NCBI GenBank assembly: GCA_907164885.2
Contig: OU015499.1
Span: 159,206,489-159,270,488 of the forward strand
DNA length: 64,000 bases
Source: Dolomedes plantarius
Lineage: Eukaryota; Arthropoda; Arachnida; Araneae; Dolomedidae
Direction of reading: 5' to 3'
Shown: piece after piece, positions 34,739 through 46,142 of the stretch
How positions within the stretch are numbered: position 1 is the stretch's first letter
Layout: every line of letters begins with the position of its first letter
Notes under the pieces: model-generated
What the model was told of the DNA's origin: nothing
The model's input: the letters and a program-made list of their open reading frames with translations, nothing else
Databases searched by the model: none
Position numbers and translations under genes: made by a program

Positions 34739-34931
34739 TATGAGCTAATAAACTAATTCCAACTTTCTTATCTGTATTTGATGTATCATTGTGACTCAAA
34801 GGCTGACTTTGCGACTGAGAAGTGGAACTAGTTAACCACATATTTAAACTTTTGGAACTTTTTTCAACTTCTAAAGATTTTCTCTTCTTTTCTTTCCTTT
34901 TCGTTGAGCCACTTTGATACCCACGTTTCAT

Positions 34932-35290
34932 GTTGACAACAACTGACTAGTGCACGAACAACAACATACACTGACTGAGAGGTGTAGTGGTAGGATGAAA
35001 ACTGCCAAGCTGTTTGAAACAACTGTTTTTCATTAAACAACTAGCAAACTGTTTTTACTGAACCGACTCAAACACTTGGAACTGTTTGATCTGGGGATCA
35101 GACTTACTGTTCTCTAATCTCAACTGTTCTAAGGTCACAACAGAACTTAATATAAAAGAACAAATGTAAACTGGTAATGTTTTAACTGTTTTTAGTTTTT
35201 CTTCCCTTCTCGATCCGGGGTCAAGGACTCTATCGACTCTTCTCGTTCATCAACGGAAACAACTGTACACGACAAAGGGACCGACAACTT
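34932..35290. other. 5' flank of the hAT pseudogene
   Basis: No recognised gene. Contains several AACTGTTT words (34990-35200), which could be transposase-binding repeats of the hAT element; this is speculative. Confidence 0.35.
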
Positions 35291-35553
35291 AGGCCGTCTG
35301 CACACGGGGCAACTCAAAAGAAACTGATAACAAACTCAAATCACAAACCAGTCCGTGATGAGTCGCAACCTATGTAATTGAATGGAGCCACGCACACGAC
35401 GCAACTGGTTACAAACCCGTCGGACGGGTTTGTAACCAGTTGCGTCGTGTGCGTGGCTCCATTCAATTACATAGGTTGCGACTCATCACGGACTGGTTTG
35501 TGATTTGAGTTTGTTATCAGTTTCTTTTGAGTTGCCCCGTGTGCAGACGGCCT
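35291..35553. repeat. Perfect 263-bp palindrome
   Basis: Arms of 131 bp around a single central base (35422), identical as far as I can check by eye. Outer end AGGCCGTCTGCACACGGGG, inner end ACAAACCCGTC. No target duplication was recognised at the edges. It could be a foldback MITE; an assembly or cloning artefact must be excluded. Confidence 0.9.
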
Positions 35554-35639
35554 GCCGTTTTTCTTCTCTTCTCTCAAACAATAAAATTGTCCGTTTATTT
35601 CAATTGACTGATTTTAGATCCAAATAAGAACTCAAGTAA

Positions 35640-38174
35640 TTTACCATATTTTTAAAATTATGGAAACTTTTAAATATTTGTATAATCCCATTTTCACAGC
35701 CCGGTCAGACACTTCCGGATATTCTTTGTAAACATCCAACAAAAAATTAAATAATTCTTCTGGTTCAAATTTCGCCATCAACGTGTAATTTTTTGATATT
35801 TCAATCAACTGTTCTTTTTCTTTTAACAGCAGATCATTATCTTGTAAATTAAAATTTTTAAATGGATTTTGAATCCACATATATGACAATTCAGTTGACG
35901 GAAAATAATCTCAAAGTTTTCTGCAAATGGGACAATTGCTCTACAATCAATTTTTGAACGGCACTGTTAAGGTGACTGCCTACGTTGAAAATGCCATTTT
36001 TTGACTATTTTGGTCAATTTTATGTTTTGCAAGAATCGTGTAATTCAATCTTTTCTCTTTTCAAAACCGTTTTGATTTTCATTTTACATCAATCAGAATC
36101 AGAGTTATAGCTATTTTTAAAAACATCGTCTGATACAAAATTGAAGTGACAAACAACTTAAAATGCGTTTTTCTCAGAATTATATTTTTTAGCACAAATC
36201 TCTACCGTTATCATGATATCTCACATAATAATGCGTATAATTTGATAAAATTTTCGGGAAATGTTTTAGATGCTATTGTTAATGGAATGACGTACAATAA
36301 TTGATGTATAATAAATAGTTTTTTATTTAGGGCTGTTTTCATAAGGAAAGGTATGACGAATTGGGGAAAATTTTCATATTGGAACATAAAAGTGTCTGTA
36401 TTATTTTTGCATTTTAAAATTTCTCTTAGATTGAGGTTCCTTTTCAAGATAACTGTCATATGTATAATGTGTGAGAAGAAAATTAAAATAGTAGCATTAG
36501 AATTTTGTGCAGAGTGATAGGCGTTTTAGATAAATTTTACTAAAAATTACCTCAAATTGACCAATTTATAAAAAACTATGGTATTTACAGGCAATTTTTT
36601 TTTAAATGCAATTTTACCATATAAGACCAAAAAATCCTTAAAAAAAACAATTTTTTTAAAAAAATTGGCTCCGAACGTAGGCAGTCACCTTAAGAAAAAG
36701 CTCGATTGATGCCAAGAAATCATTCAATTTTTGAAGACATTGCAAATCATTTCTATTTACATATGTTTTCCATAGATCGGATTCCGAAATCATTGCTTCA
36801 ATTTTGTTATTAACTTTCAAAATATTTGTTGTTGTTCCTTGCAATGAAACATTCATTTCATTCAAAATGGAAAAAATGTCAGCAAGATATGCCATACTTT
36901 GCATCCAATTTTCGACGTTTAATTTATCCGCAAGTTCATGTTTATGTTCAATTAAAAAAAATTCTTATTTCATCTTTCAGTTCGCAGAATCGACTTAGAA
37001 CTTTTCCACGAGATAGCCATCGTACCTCTGTGTGCAAAAGTAATGTGTTATGCTCACTAGATAATTCCTCACAAAGTAGTTTAAATAAACGGGAATTTAA
37101 ATCCCTTGATTTGATGTAACTGACAATCTTAACTACATTATCAAGAACATCTTTCAAATGAGTTGGCATTCTTTTAATTGCAAGAGCATGAAGATGAAGG
37201 CAGCAATGAAAATGTTGTATGTGACTAGCTATTGCTTTTATTCGCGATATTGTACCTTTATTTACCCCGAGCAACGATTTTACACCATCGGTGCAAATAT
37301 GGAAGCATGAATCCCAAGATAATTTATGCTTTTTCATATAGGCGTTGATCGTTTCAAAAATTTGTTCACCTGTAGTCTTATCTGGAAAAAGTGTACACAT
37401 GAGAAAATCCTCGTAAACAGTTGAGTCGAAAACATAACGTACAAGAACAATTAATACTGCCAAACCAGCAATATCGGTAGACTCGTCTAACTGTAATGTA
37501 AATCCATGTGGAGATTTTTTAAAACGACCTATTAATTATTTCTCACAAAAATCTGATAGAACTTTAATACGTCTAGCAACAGTTGTATCAGAAAGTGGCA
37601 CACTATCAATTTCTTTTGCAAAATTTTCCCCAATTTTACACATAATTAAATCTTTTGCACAAAGTTTGATTAATTTTTGTCCAATCGTGTAAGCTTCTCC
37701 TATTTTACCAATTCAATAACTAACGCGGTAGGAGGCTTCCAATGGTTCCTTGTTATCATTCTACATATATTTTGAAAATCCCTGCCCTCTTCTTTTAAGC
37801 TCGCCCCGTTTTCGTTTAAAATATTCAATGTTTTTATCATTTAATTGTGGATGCATTGTCTTTAAATGTCTTTGTAATTTTGCTGGATTTAAATTACTAT
37901 TAGTCACTTCCTTTTAACATTCGACACACAATCCATTTGGTTCATTTTCATTGCCAGTCCAATAAAATCCGTAGTTTAAATAAGAGTCATCGTATTTGTT
38001 TTTTTTATGAATATTTTCTGTCGAAGGAACTTCCTTGTTACGTCTTTTCTTTAAAGATAGAAGTCCAGAAGTCGAAGGTTCAGAAATGGTTTGATTTGAA
38101 ACATTATTTCCGTTTTCCGTAATTTCTTCATTATAATTGTCTTTAAATTTTCCGGCCTTCAACCATTTATCCAT
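35640..38174 (-). pseudogene. hAT transposase pseudogene (ZBED5/SCAND3-like)
   Basis: Reads right to left. N-terminus MDKWLKAGKF, then KKNKYDDSYLNYGFYW and GLCVEC, the first half of a BED-type zinc finger (37914-38174). After a gap with stops comes the RNase H-like core at 36948-37463 (FDSTVYEDFLMC, CTDGVKSLLGVNKG, HCCLHLHALAIKRMP, HTEVRWLSRGKVL). It continues at 36690-36904 (FLASIELFL). After the piggyBac MITE (35971-36689) it resumes in the C-terminal region with WIQNPF and a KYLKVSI-type tail (35641-35889). BED finger plus these motifs are those of the ZBED5/SCAN-domain-3 type of domesticated hAT proteins; here stops and the MITE show a dead transposon. Confidence 0.85.
35971..36689. mobile_element. 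piggyBac-type MITE, copy 1
   Basis: Ends GGTGACTGCCTACGTT / AACGTAGGCAGTCACC, flanked by TTAA on both sides (35967-35970, 36690-36693). It interrupts the ZBED5-like frame and removing it with one TTAA rejoins the frame. TTAA target duplication is diagnostic of piggyBac. An 82-codon minus-strand frame (36211-36459) is also open in copy 2. Confidence 0.9.
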
Positions 38175-38800
38175 TATATTTTTGGAAACAAATTCCTATA
38201 AAATAATTAATAAATAAAAATTCATAAATTATAAAGAAAATGTTTTTGTCGAAATTGTACTTGAGCCAAATTTTATGTAATTGTAATTTGCAATAAAACT
38301 TAAAATTCTATTATAAATCAAACGGTTATTTTTTCCATTCATAGTTTCGGTTATCGTATTAATTTCCGAATTAAAAAAATAAGGATTTCGTTCAGGTTTT
38401 ACTCAGAATTTTGATAAAGCACAATTTTTTTTATTATCCTTTCGTATTATTAAAAAAAATAAAAAAAAATAAATAAAATAAAATTATGTCTAATTTGAAA
38501 AAATTAAGATACCTTTCCTTTGAAAATCAGATAGTAATTCACCTCATAAATAACTTTTATAAATATTAATTTCAGTTGTTTACATTTAGTAGCAGTTAAT
38601 CTGTAAGAATTGTATTCAGCCTCAAGGCAATAAATTGAGATGCGCTCTACAAGGCAAATCAGAACTGAACAACAAAGCTTTTTCCCCCTTCATGCGCAGT
38701 AGACCAGCCCCTACCACTTTGTGCGCAAAAGTCAAGCTAGACACGGTAATTAAACGTTTGTTTCATTGTTAGTTATAGATTTTTTTTTCGAGTCCGAATT
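38175..38800. other. Non-coding gap upstream of the BEL/Pao element
   Basis: AT-rich, simple A/T tracts at 38450-38485. It may hold the hAT 5' end and the beginning of the BEL/Pao LTR, whose left edge I could not define. Confidence 0.4.
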
Positions 38801-38914
38801 ACGGAATTAAAATTGAGAACCAACGGCCCTCGGCACGAACTCAGAAGGTAAATGGATCTCTCTTACGTAATAACGAAGATTTGGAAGTAGGGTTTATCAT
38901 TCTACACAATTTTG

Positions 38915-38932
38915 TGGCGCCCAACGTGGGGC
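38915..38932 (+). promoter_or_regulatory. tRNA-Lys primer-binding site
   Basis: TGGCGCCCAACGTGGGGC is complementary to the 3' end of tRNA-Lys(CUU)-type molecules and sits a few bases after an LTR-like CA end, the correct place for minus-strand priming. Confidence 0.8.
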
Positions 38933-38999
38933 CGCTTGGTTCTTAATACGGATAAAACTAAAATTATCTCTAAGAACAGAGGCCTCCGTAACGAAAATA

Positions 39000-39680
39000 A
39001 TGAATACGATTAATGAAAATATAGAACTTAATAATGAAGATCACGCAATTGAAGATTCTTTAGCTCTACGAATTGACAAAGAAAAACAACTAACTGAAAC
39101 CGAAAAAGAAATTTGTGGTATAATTAAAGATGAAAAAGAGTTGGATAAAGAAATTGACAGTACTGTGAAATATAGGGATGACAAAGTGTTCTGTAAATCC
39201 AAAGTAATCAGATATATGCGAAAATTACATGCAACTAACGGATCGTTAGAGGGCGCTTCAAAATCGAAAGAACAAATAGATTAAAGAGGTTACAGATAAG
39301 AATCAAAAGGTTAATTCTTTTGGTGTAAATGTCCCCAAACTGTCAATCAATAAATTTAAAGGAGATGTTTGCGAGCGGCAAAATTCTTGGACACAGTGCC
39401 ACTCTGCCATTTATGATAACGAAACGCTATAAGAAGTTGAAAAAATTAATTATTTGAAAACATTACTGACTGATTAAGCTATTTCGGGTTTGCCCTTGAT
39501 AGCTAAAAATTATACTAAAGAGGTGAAAATTCTTACGGACCGAATTGGGAAAATGGAAAATTTCATATCCACCCAAATGAGTAATCTATTAAATATAAAA
39601 CCCGTTAGAAAATCAGATGATGTAAAAGCTTAAGAAATTTGTATGATAATTTAGAAATCCAAATAAGAAGTTTAGAAACT
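39000..39680 (+). pseudogene. BEL/Pao gag, DUF1759 part
   Basis: ATG at 39000 opens 94 codons of a charged, coiled-coil-like N-terminus (EKQLTETEKEIC). After the stop near 39282 the next frames carry VPKLSINKFKGDV (about 39333), INYLKTLL, LPLIAKNYTKEVKILTDRIG (39495 on), MSNLLNIKPVRKSDDVKA (39580) and RNLYDNLEIQIRSLE. These are the successive blocks of the DUF1759 gag domain of BEL/Pao elements. Several stops. Confidence 0.8.
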
Positions 39681-39689
39681 CATAAGGGG

Positions 39690-41960
39690 ACAAGCGACTT
39701 TCGAAATAGCAAAATTCGACCGAATTCACGATAATTTTTGTCCCCAAAACATCGAGGTGGGTGTAAGCTTTCATCACAAAGTGAAATTTTCTCAATCAAA
39801 TGATTTTTAAGCGTTTTAAAAGTGGGCGTGGTATTTAAAGGGCATTTCAACGTCAGCTGATGTTTGTTTACACATGAGTGTCCCAGAATTTATAGGCTTT
39901 ATTCATTTACTTTTATTTTTTTTTTACTAAAACGGCAACAGCTGTCTTAACTGTAACCATTCTTTCGGCTCATCGTTTATCACGTGCGTAACTGCGAAGT
40001 TATTAGGTGGTTGTTTAAATTTTACATGCTTGTATTCCTCTACTGAAACAAGTAGTTTATTGCTTATTCGGGTTGTATGATAAGAATTTGTCATCGCTTA
40101 TTTGTTGTTGCTTATTACTTGTTATCGCTTTTAACAATTAAAGTATGGAAACAATAAGTTCGCGATGGAGGAAACTCAAAGGACGTCCATCCAAGAAACG
40201 AAAGCTAGCGTCATTGTGAGCTATACCGCGATGGAGCAGTGTCAGCAAACAAGATCAAGGACTGTCTGAATCTATCCCTTTGTGCAGTGAAACATCTCAT
40301 GAATTCAGTTTACTGACTGAACAATGTAATATGATTGTTAACAAGAACACTAGATCGGAAGAAAAATTATGTTCCTTTAAAAACAGATAAGTTATTGATG
40401 AAATACAAAGACCTGCATTCTCAATTGTGTATGACTCTGTGTGGAAGGATTTCTTAAAAAATCTTCCATGTGACCAATGTGGAGAGAAATCTCTAACTGT
40501 GAACACTGTAGGTGAGGGAGGGATTCCTCAAAATAACAAATGAACTGTTTGGCTTGTGGTTTAATCCTTGGAACAATATTCTCAAGTCTTCGCCAGACAG
40601 TAAATAAAACATTTCGAATTAACAAAACTACAGTTCAGACATTTTTAAAAATTGTAAAAGGATATGCTGCCTCTTCCATAACCCTCGGCATTAATACTAT
40701 GGACAGAAAAACATTTGTCAAGCATGTTTTTCAGCTTGTCGAGGAAAGCAAAATTATGAAGGAAACTGTTTTGCAAAAAGCACGAGAAATACCGAGAAAA
40801 TACTTGATCCTACATGTGACGAAGATGTCATTGACATAAGTGTGTCTTATGATGGAACGTGGCGAAAACGAGGGCACAGTTCCAAATATTGCATTGGATG
40901 TGTCGTTGACATTTTGACAGGCATTGTTATCGACCTTGAAGTCTTATCAAAGTATTGTAAATAGTGCGTCAAAACAGCAGCCGACTTAGGGAAGAACTCT
41001 GCCAGATTTTCTGTTTGGTATGAAGCTCACACAAGTTCAGGTACGTTCGAGACAAATTGTGATGGCTCATCTGGTTCAATGGAAAGGTTTGCAGCTGAAA
41101 TATTGTGGAAAAGCTCAACTGCACATTGTAAAATGCGATATACAGTCCTTCTATCAGATGGAGACTCAAAGACATTCCTACATTTGTCAAAATCAAAAAT
41201 TTATGGTGACAAAGCAGTTATAAAAGAATATATTAATCACTTGGCTAAAAGAATGGTTACTGCACTGCGTAGTAAAGGGAACAAGAGGTGTATGCCCGGG
41301 GGGGGGGAAAGAAGAAAGGCAATTTGACTGAGGCAATGATAACTAAATTAACTAACTATTACAGGAAAGCCATTAAAGATAACATACCTGATGTAAATAA
41401 AATGAAAGCTGCAATATTTGCATCTTTATCACAGCATGTCAACGAATGAAAAACCTCAGCACCAAAAATGCCCTTCAGGTTCTCAGTCATGGTGTTTTTA
41501 TAGTCGAGCTTTAGCAGAGGGTTCAGAAATTCCTGACCATCATAAAATGAAGACAAAACTATCAGAGGATGTAGTCTCAAAGATCAGACGCTAGCCAGGG
41601 ATGAAATTCTAAACAGATGTACTGCTGGGAAAACTCAGAATTCCAATGAAAGCGCACACAGTATTATATGGAAATACTGCCTAAAGGAAACATTTATTTC
41701 CAGGAAGCGTTTAGAACTTGCTGCAATAAGTGGAATAAGCCAGTTTAGTATGGGTTGTGAAGCAAGTTGAACTGTAAAAAAAAGCGAAGCAATAAAAAGT
41801 CGAAGTTTGTTGAAAAAAGATGAGCGGCGGCTAAAACAAATTGTGTATAGGAATAAAACCACTCATAAAAATGCTTATAAAAATCAAAAAATCTTAAAAA
41901 GGCAATTGCAAAATGATGGAACATCATATACTGCAGGATTATTTTGATAAATTTTACTAT
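39690..41960 (+). mobile_element. Mutator-like element (MULE), degraded
   Basis: Starts at about 39690 with GGGACAAGCGACTTTCG after the gag break and includes the transposase remnant below. No second terminus or 8-9 bp duplication was found, so the right limit is approximate; it may run into the region beyond the piggyBac MITE. Confidence 0.55.
40145..41770 (+). pseudogene. Mutator-like transposase (PF20700-like) pseudogene
   Basis: Plus-strand frames with many stops. METISSRWRKLKGRPSKKRK N-terminus (40145), FDSVWKDFL-type block, CDQCGEKSL zinc pair (40470), SVSYDGTWRKRGHSSKYCIG (40845), DGSSGSMERFAAEILWKSS (41060), LLSDGDSKTFLHLSK (41150), KGNLTEAMITKLTNYYRKAI (41315), QNSNESAHSIIWKYC (41640). 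These are the ordered blocks of the large invertebrate MULE family whose transposase domain is Pfam PF20700, as I recall it. A poly-G run at 41300 and several frame changes show decay. Confidence 0.75.
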
Positions 41961-42004
41961 CAAATTCTTTACAATTAAAGGTATTTCAGACTTGTTTTAT
42001 TTAA

Positions 42005-42721
42005 GGTGACTGCCTACGTTAAAAATGCCATTTTTTGACTATTTCGGTCAATTTTATTTTTTGCAAGAATCGTGTAGTTCAATCTTTTCTCTTTTCAAAA
42101 CCGTTTTGATTTTCATTCTACATTAATTAGAAGCAGATTATAGCTATTTTTAAAAACATAGTCTGATTCAAAATTGAAGTGACACACAACTTTAAATGCG
42201 TTTTTCTCAGAATTATGTTTTTTAGCACAAATCTCTTTCCGCTATCATGATATCTCACATAATAAAGCATATAATTTGATAAAATTTTCAGGAAATGTTT
42301 TAGATGCTATTGTTAATGAGATGACGCACAATAATTGATGTATAATAAATAGTTTTTTATTTAGGGCTGTTTTCATAAGGAAAAGTATGACGAATTGGGG
42401 AAAATTTTCATATTGGAACATAAAAGTGTCTGTATTATTTTTGCATTTTAAAATTTCTCTTAGATTGAGGTTCCTTTTCAAGATAACTGTCATATGTATA
42501 ATGTGTGAGAAGAAAATTAAAATAGTAGCATTAGAATTTTGTGCAGAGTGATAGGCATTTTAGATAAATTTTACTAAAAATTACCTCAAATTGACCAATT
42601 TATAAAAAACTATGGTATTTACAGGCAATTTTTTTTTAAATGCTATTTTACCATAAAAGACCAAAAAATCCTTAAAAAAACAATTTTTTAAAAAAATTGG
42701 CTCCGAACGTAGGCAGTCACC
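42005..42721. mobile_element. piggyBac-type MITE, copy 2
   Basis: Same ends and orientation as 35971-36689, about 95% identical by eye, flanked by TTAA (42001-42004, 42722-42725). 42726-42980 is AT-rich with no recognised feature. Confidence 0.9.
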
Positions 42722-42981
42722 TTAAGTTGTTGAAAAACTCAGTAAAATTTAAATTTCTTTAAAATAAAATTTTAAAATTAATATAAATATTATGAATTTA
42801 TTAAGTAAATATATTGAAATTATGATTACATGTGATTTAAGTTTAAAATAAGTTGTTTTTTGTTGTATTTGGTCATGTTAAAACTTAAAAACTGTTTTTC
42901 CCAATTTTATATTTTTCTTGTCATTCATTGTTTCGAAATGTTCTATGCATGTTAATTTTCTTCTTATTATTATTTTATAGT

Positions 42982-44227
42982 TTTGAGATAAATATTTGGC
43001 AACTTCAGAATAATCGTCTACTATTGTTTTTCTTTGATTGGAATGTAAAGTAAAAGATTTATTTTGAAAATGGCTCCTAAATTTGATAGATGGCTCGAAG
43101 GTTACATAACTGCACTTTCCGGGGAGAAATAATCGTATCAACAAATTATAAAGCGGTGTAAAAATTTCGGTTATGGCATTTCAAAAATAGGTATTCATAA
43201 TATATTAAATTTGAAAGGGAAAAAAATGTCTAACTGAAAGCAAAAATGAAAACATGACCACTTAAACTCTTCCTAAGACTTTTCGAACGCTGGTAAATAT
43301 CAAGAAAGTGAAGTCTCTGATCCTAAAAGAAAACACGCCGACTCAAAGATCCATTGCATCGAAACTAGGAATGTCATCTGGCACTGTAAGTAATATCATT
43401 CATAATGACTTGAAGTTAAAAACGATGTTTAAACCTAAAGTTCGTCTGCTTTTGTCAAAGCCTATTGATGAAAGAAAAACGAATTGTAGAAAATTATATG
43501 ACAAACACCTAGGTGCTGAAAAATGGAAATGTGTGGTAACACTCGATGACGCATGGGTGTATTTAAGTGACTGTCACAAAAAAAAGATGAATTTTCTATT
43601 GCTCAACTGACGGGAATGACCGTACGAAATGGCTTCGTCAGTGTACAGAAAAAAATCCTAAAGTGATTCACGATAGTTGCAGGATTTTGTTACGACGGCA
43701 CATTAAAATTCAAGAAAGTCTCAAGTAAAGCGAAAATTAGTTCCCTCTACTATCAGCAGAATATTTTAGAATCAATTCTTGAAGAAATTCCGGCCTTATA
43801 TGGAAAGGACATTGATAAGGTTAAGCTTCTTATGGACAAAGCCTCTAGTCACACGTCTAAATCAACTGCCGCTTATTTAGCAAAGAAAGAATCAGAAACA
43901 GGAATAAAACTTATCCCATTTAATGAAATACCTGTAAAATTACCTGACACTTCTCCGATGGACTTTTGCGATTTCGGTTTTTTAATACGAGACTTAGGAA
44001 AACGGCATACAAGAACACTGAACGGACTTTGGAAAACGATCCAAGAGGAATGAGGTAAAACTGACATGACAGTACCAAGCAAAAATTTACTTTCATAGAA
44101 AATTCGAGCTAGAGCTATTGTGACTATGGCTATGAGATAGAAGCAAATCACCGCATAAAATACGGCATTTATGCATAAAACTTATTTATCAAAATCGTTT
44201 CCATAAAGTGCGAACGACCTTCTGTAA
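42982..44227 (+). pseudogene. DD41D (rosa-like) mariner transposase pseudogene
   Basis: ATG at 43070 (MAPKFDRWLEGYITALSGEK). In-frame stop near 43129, then HTH blocks LILKENTPTQRSIASKLGMS (43318) and NIIHNDLKLKT; WKCVVTLDDAWVYL holds the first catalytic Asp (43550). After further breaks 43832-44053 is open, with MDKASSHTSKSTAAYL (second Asp) and SPMDFCDFG (third); I count 41 residues between them, i.e. DD41D. Ends in a terminal repeat (TTTCCATAAAGTGCGAACGA, 44199-44218, to TA at 44226-44227) matching the 5' repeat at 22596-22629. The left terminus is missing. Confidence 0.85.
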
Positions 44228-44329
44228 GTGTCTTCAAAGTAGTAAAAAAGATTAATTATTCTCATTTGGTATATAGAGTTAAAAATTGAAAATTAAAAAT
44301 AACGAGTTTGAAAGTCCCCGGTCCAATTA

Positions 44330-44830
44330 AGGTTACACGTGTGGCTGTTTATTGCGTCCCCTTCTACTTCACATGGTTTCGTTCTAAAATTTAACCGCAG
44401 AAAACATTCAGAAAGTGAAACTTCAATTACAGATATTCCTAATTATTCCAGGAAAGAAAAAGAGTCCCACGAGCACACATTTTCTTTAGATCGAAATGTA
44501 CAGCAGCAAAGTGAAACTTACCCAACCCCTGTATAGAAATTAATTCACCCACGGCATAAAGAAATTGCGAATAGAGTCGAAAGAAATAACCTACCCGCCG
44601 CTGCCTCATGAAATGCAAACACAGGAAACCGAAATTGCTTATTCTGCAACAGCAAAGAACATACGCCAGACCAGTGTTCGATGAGCGCAGATGAAAAGAA
44701 AAGAATTCGTTACGTAAAGCGGGCAGATGTTTCAAATGCTTAGCGAAGTACCATATTGCTTCAAAGTGCGAAAATAAAATAAAATGTAAAAATTGCAATC
44801 GGGATATTCATAACTATTGGGAATCGGCGT
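44330..44830 (+). pseudogene. BEL/Pao gag, zinc-knuckle part
   Basis: Second half of the interrupted gag. FVLKFNRRKHSESETSI (44370) and the following Glu/Ser-rich helix, CNSKEHTPDQC (44640), then after a frame change AGRCFKCLAKYHIASKC (44720) and CKNCNRDIHNYW (44790). Cys-rich knuckles of this spacing follow DUF1759 in BEL/Pao gag. About 30 gag residues seem missing between 39680 and 44330. No pol follows. Confidence 0.75.
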
Positions 44831-45059
44831 TAAGCTGTAGGTTCCGGTCGAATTAGCCCCTGTGTAGCAAAAAATTATCATACAGTTCCAAACCAACATG
44901 TCTAAATACGCTAGTCATTTCAGAAGTAACGCACACTAAATTAGTTTTTTTATACCTACTTGATCTATGAGAATTTCTCCGACAGTCCTATATAGTCCCC
45001 CTGCTTCTCAAAAACCTAACATCTAGGAAATAATTCATTACTTGCTGCATGCTACTCCT

Positions 45060-45245
45060 GTTGAGTACCTCTAATAGCTCGGGTAACGGCTGAGGTAAGC
45101 TCTTCTAATGTGGAAAAACGTTGACTGCAAATGTTTCAACAACAATACAATGTCCAGGCATTTCTGTTTTTGCTCTGATGTCCAGCAGCGAGGAACCCAT
45201 CGAGCACAAACTGTCAACTTTATATGTGATCTTTGATCTTCTACA
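45060..45245 (-). pseudogene. Possible mariner N-terminal remnant
   Basis: Minus frame gives KLTVCARWVPRCWTSEQKQK, resembling the HTH-to-catalytic junction of mariner transposases, then a frame break and LEELTSAVTRAI. Too short to be sure. 44831-45059 is otherwise unrecognised. Confidence 0.35.
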
Positions 45246-46142
45246 CTTACATTATCCGAGACATCTGCAAAATCGTTATTAAAAAATTGTCACTTCAAAA
45301 CAAAAAAAAGTGAGAATACTTTCACAGACACATAAATATTCCTCTAGTCCTGAACAGCAAATGGTGAAATTTCTTTTATTGCATCATTCTGGAAGAAATG
45401 GCACCGACTTGTGCATTACTTTTGAAAAGATACTCTTAACTGGCAAGATCCAGTAGTCCATTATTCAAGACACGAGACTTGGTGTAACTTATGAACATTT
45501 GTCAAGAGATGAGTTCCAAATTAAAATTATACATTTCATACATAAAAATTTCAGACGATAACTAATATAGAAACAATTAGATACTCCATGCGTTAAATAC
45601 TATTTTGGCTGCACATTACAAAAAAAAACCTTCTAATAAAAGCTAAATTACTTTAAAATAATTAAAAGAGAGACAAAAGCGAAAATTAATTCAATCTCGA
45701 TATGAAGTTATAAAATATTTATTTAAATATTATACATTTTATATCCCATTTACAGAACACAGCAGATGTACAGAAAAGCAGTTAAATCTTAAAAATTTAA
45801 ATTTCATATTAGGCAAAAACAAAAACTAGGTGTATTTCATAAGTAACATTTCATGACACCCTTTCCTGCAGTGTAAACAGGTAAGACATGCTTTTACTCC
45901 AATTACTTGGGCAGAACAAGAATCCCATCAAAGATCATGGGTCGATACTCATAGCACATTGGTGTATTTAAAACATTTACAAAAGAAGAGTACTGTCATA
46001 AAACATTAAATGCCAAAACATAATTACGTGCGATTTCGCCTTTAAATAAAATCCGTCAAACCTGAGTTTGAATTTGATTTTGAAGGATATCTTCCCCACG
46101 GTGGGACAAAAAATTATGTTTCATACGGTAGTAGAAAGTGGG

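Larger units (their letters stand above)
31299..34931 (-). pseudogene. hAT transposase pseudogene (ZMYM1/DUF4371-like), broken by insertions
   Basis: Reads right to left. Lys/Arg-rich N-terminus MKRGYQSGSTKRKEKKRKSL (34931). A TTF-type zinc-finger region split over two frames and a MITE (KLPIDSSKLCYRLLPNGEK near 34285; FGSKDNRH; then KIHED/SRYQEF near 33840). The DUF4371 core in 33095-33676 (VIEDSTQDVAIMDQLEICVRY, FDGAKNMKG). HCMGHVLNLVVADSTKK near 33045. A middle part at 31898-32224. The C-terminal hAT dimerisation segment (LKIVKNRIRSTFSQ near 31450). Multiple stops, a triplicated segment (see 32513-32862) and two nested repeats. Family: hAT, most like proteins annotated zinc finger MYM-type 1 in arthropods. 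Confidence 0.82.
38801..39680 (+). mobile_element. BEL/Pao LTR retrotransposon, 5' part
   Basis: 38801-38909 is probably the end of the 5' LTR (ends TTCTACACA). A primer site complementary to tRNA-Lys, TGGCGCCCAACGTGGGGC, follows at 38915-38932. Then a leader and gag. Sequence departs from gag at about 39680-39690, where an inserted element begins with GGGACAAGCGACTTTCG. The 3' LTR and pol were not found in the window. Confidence 0.75.
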
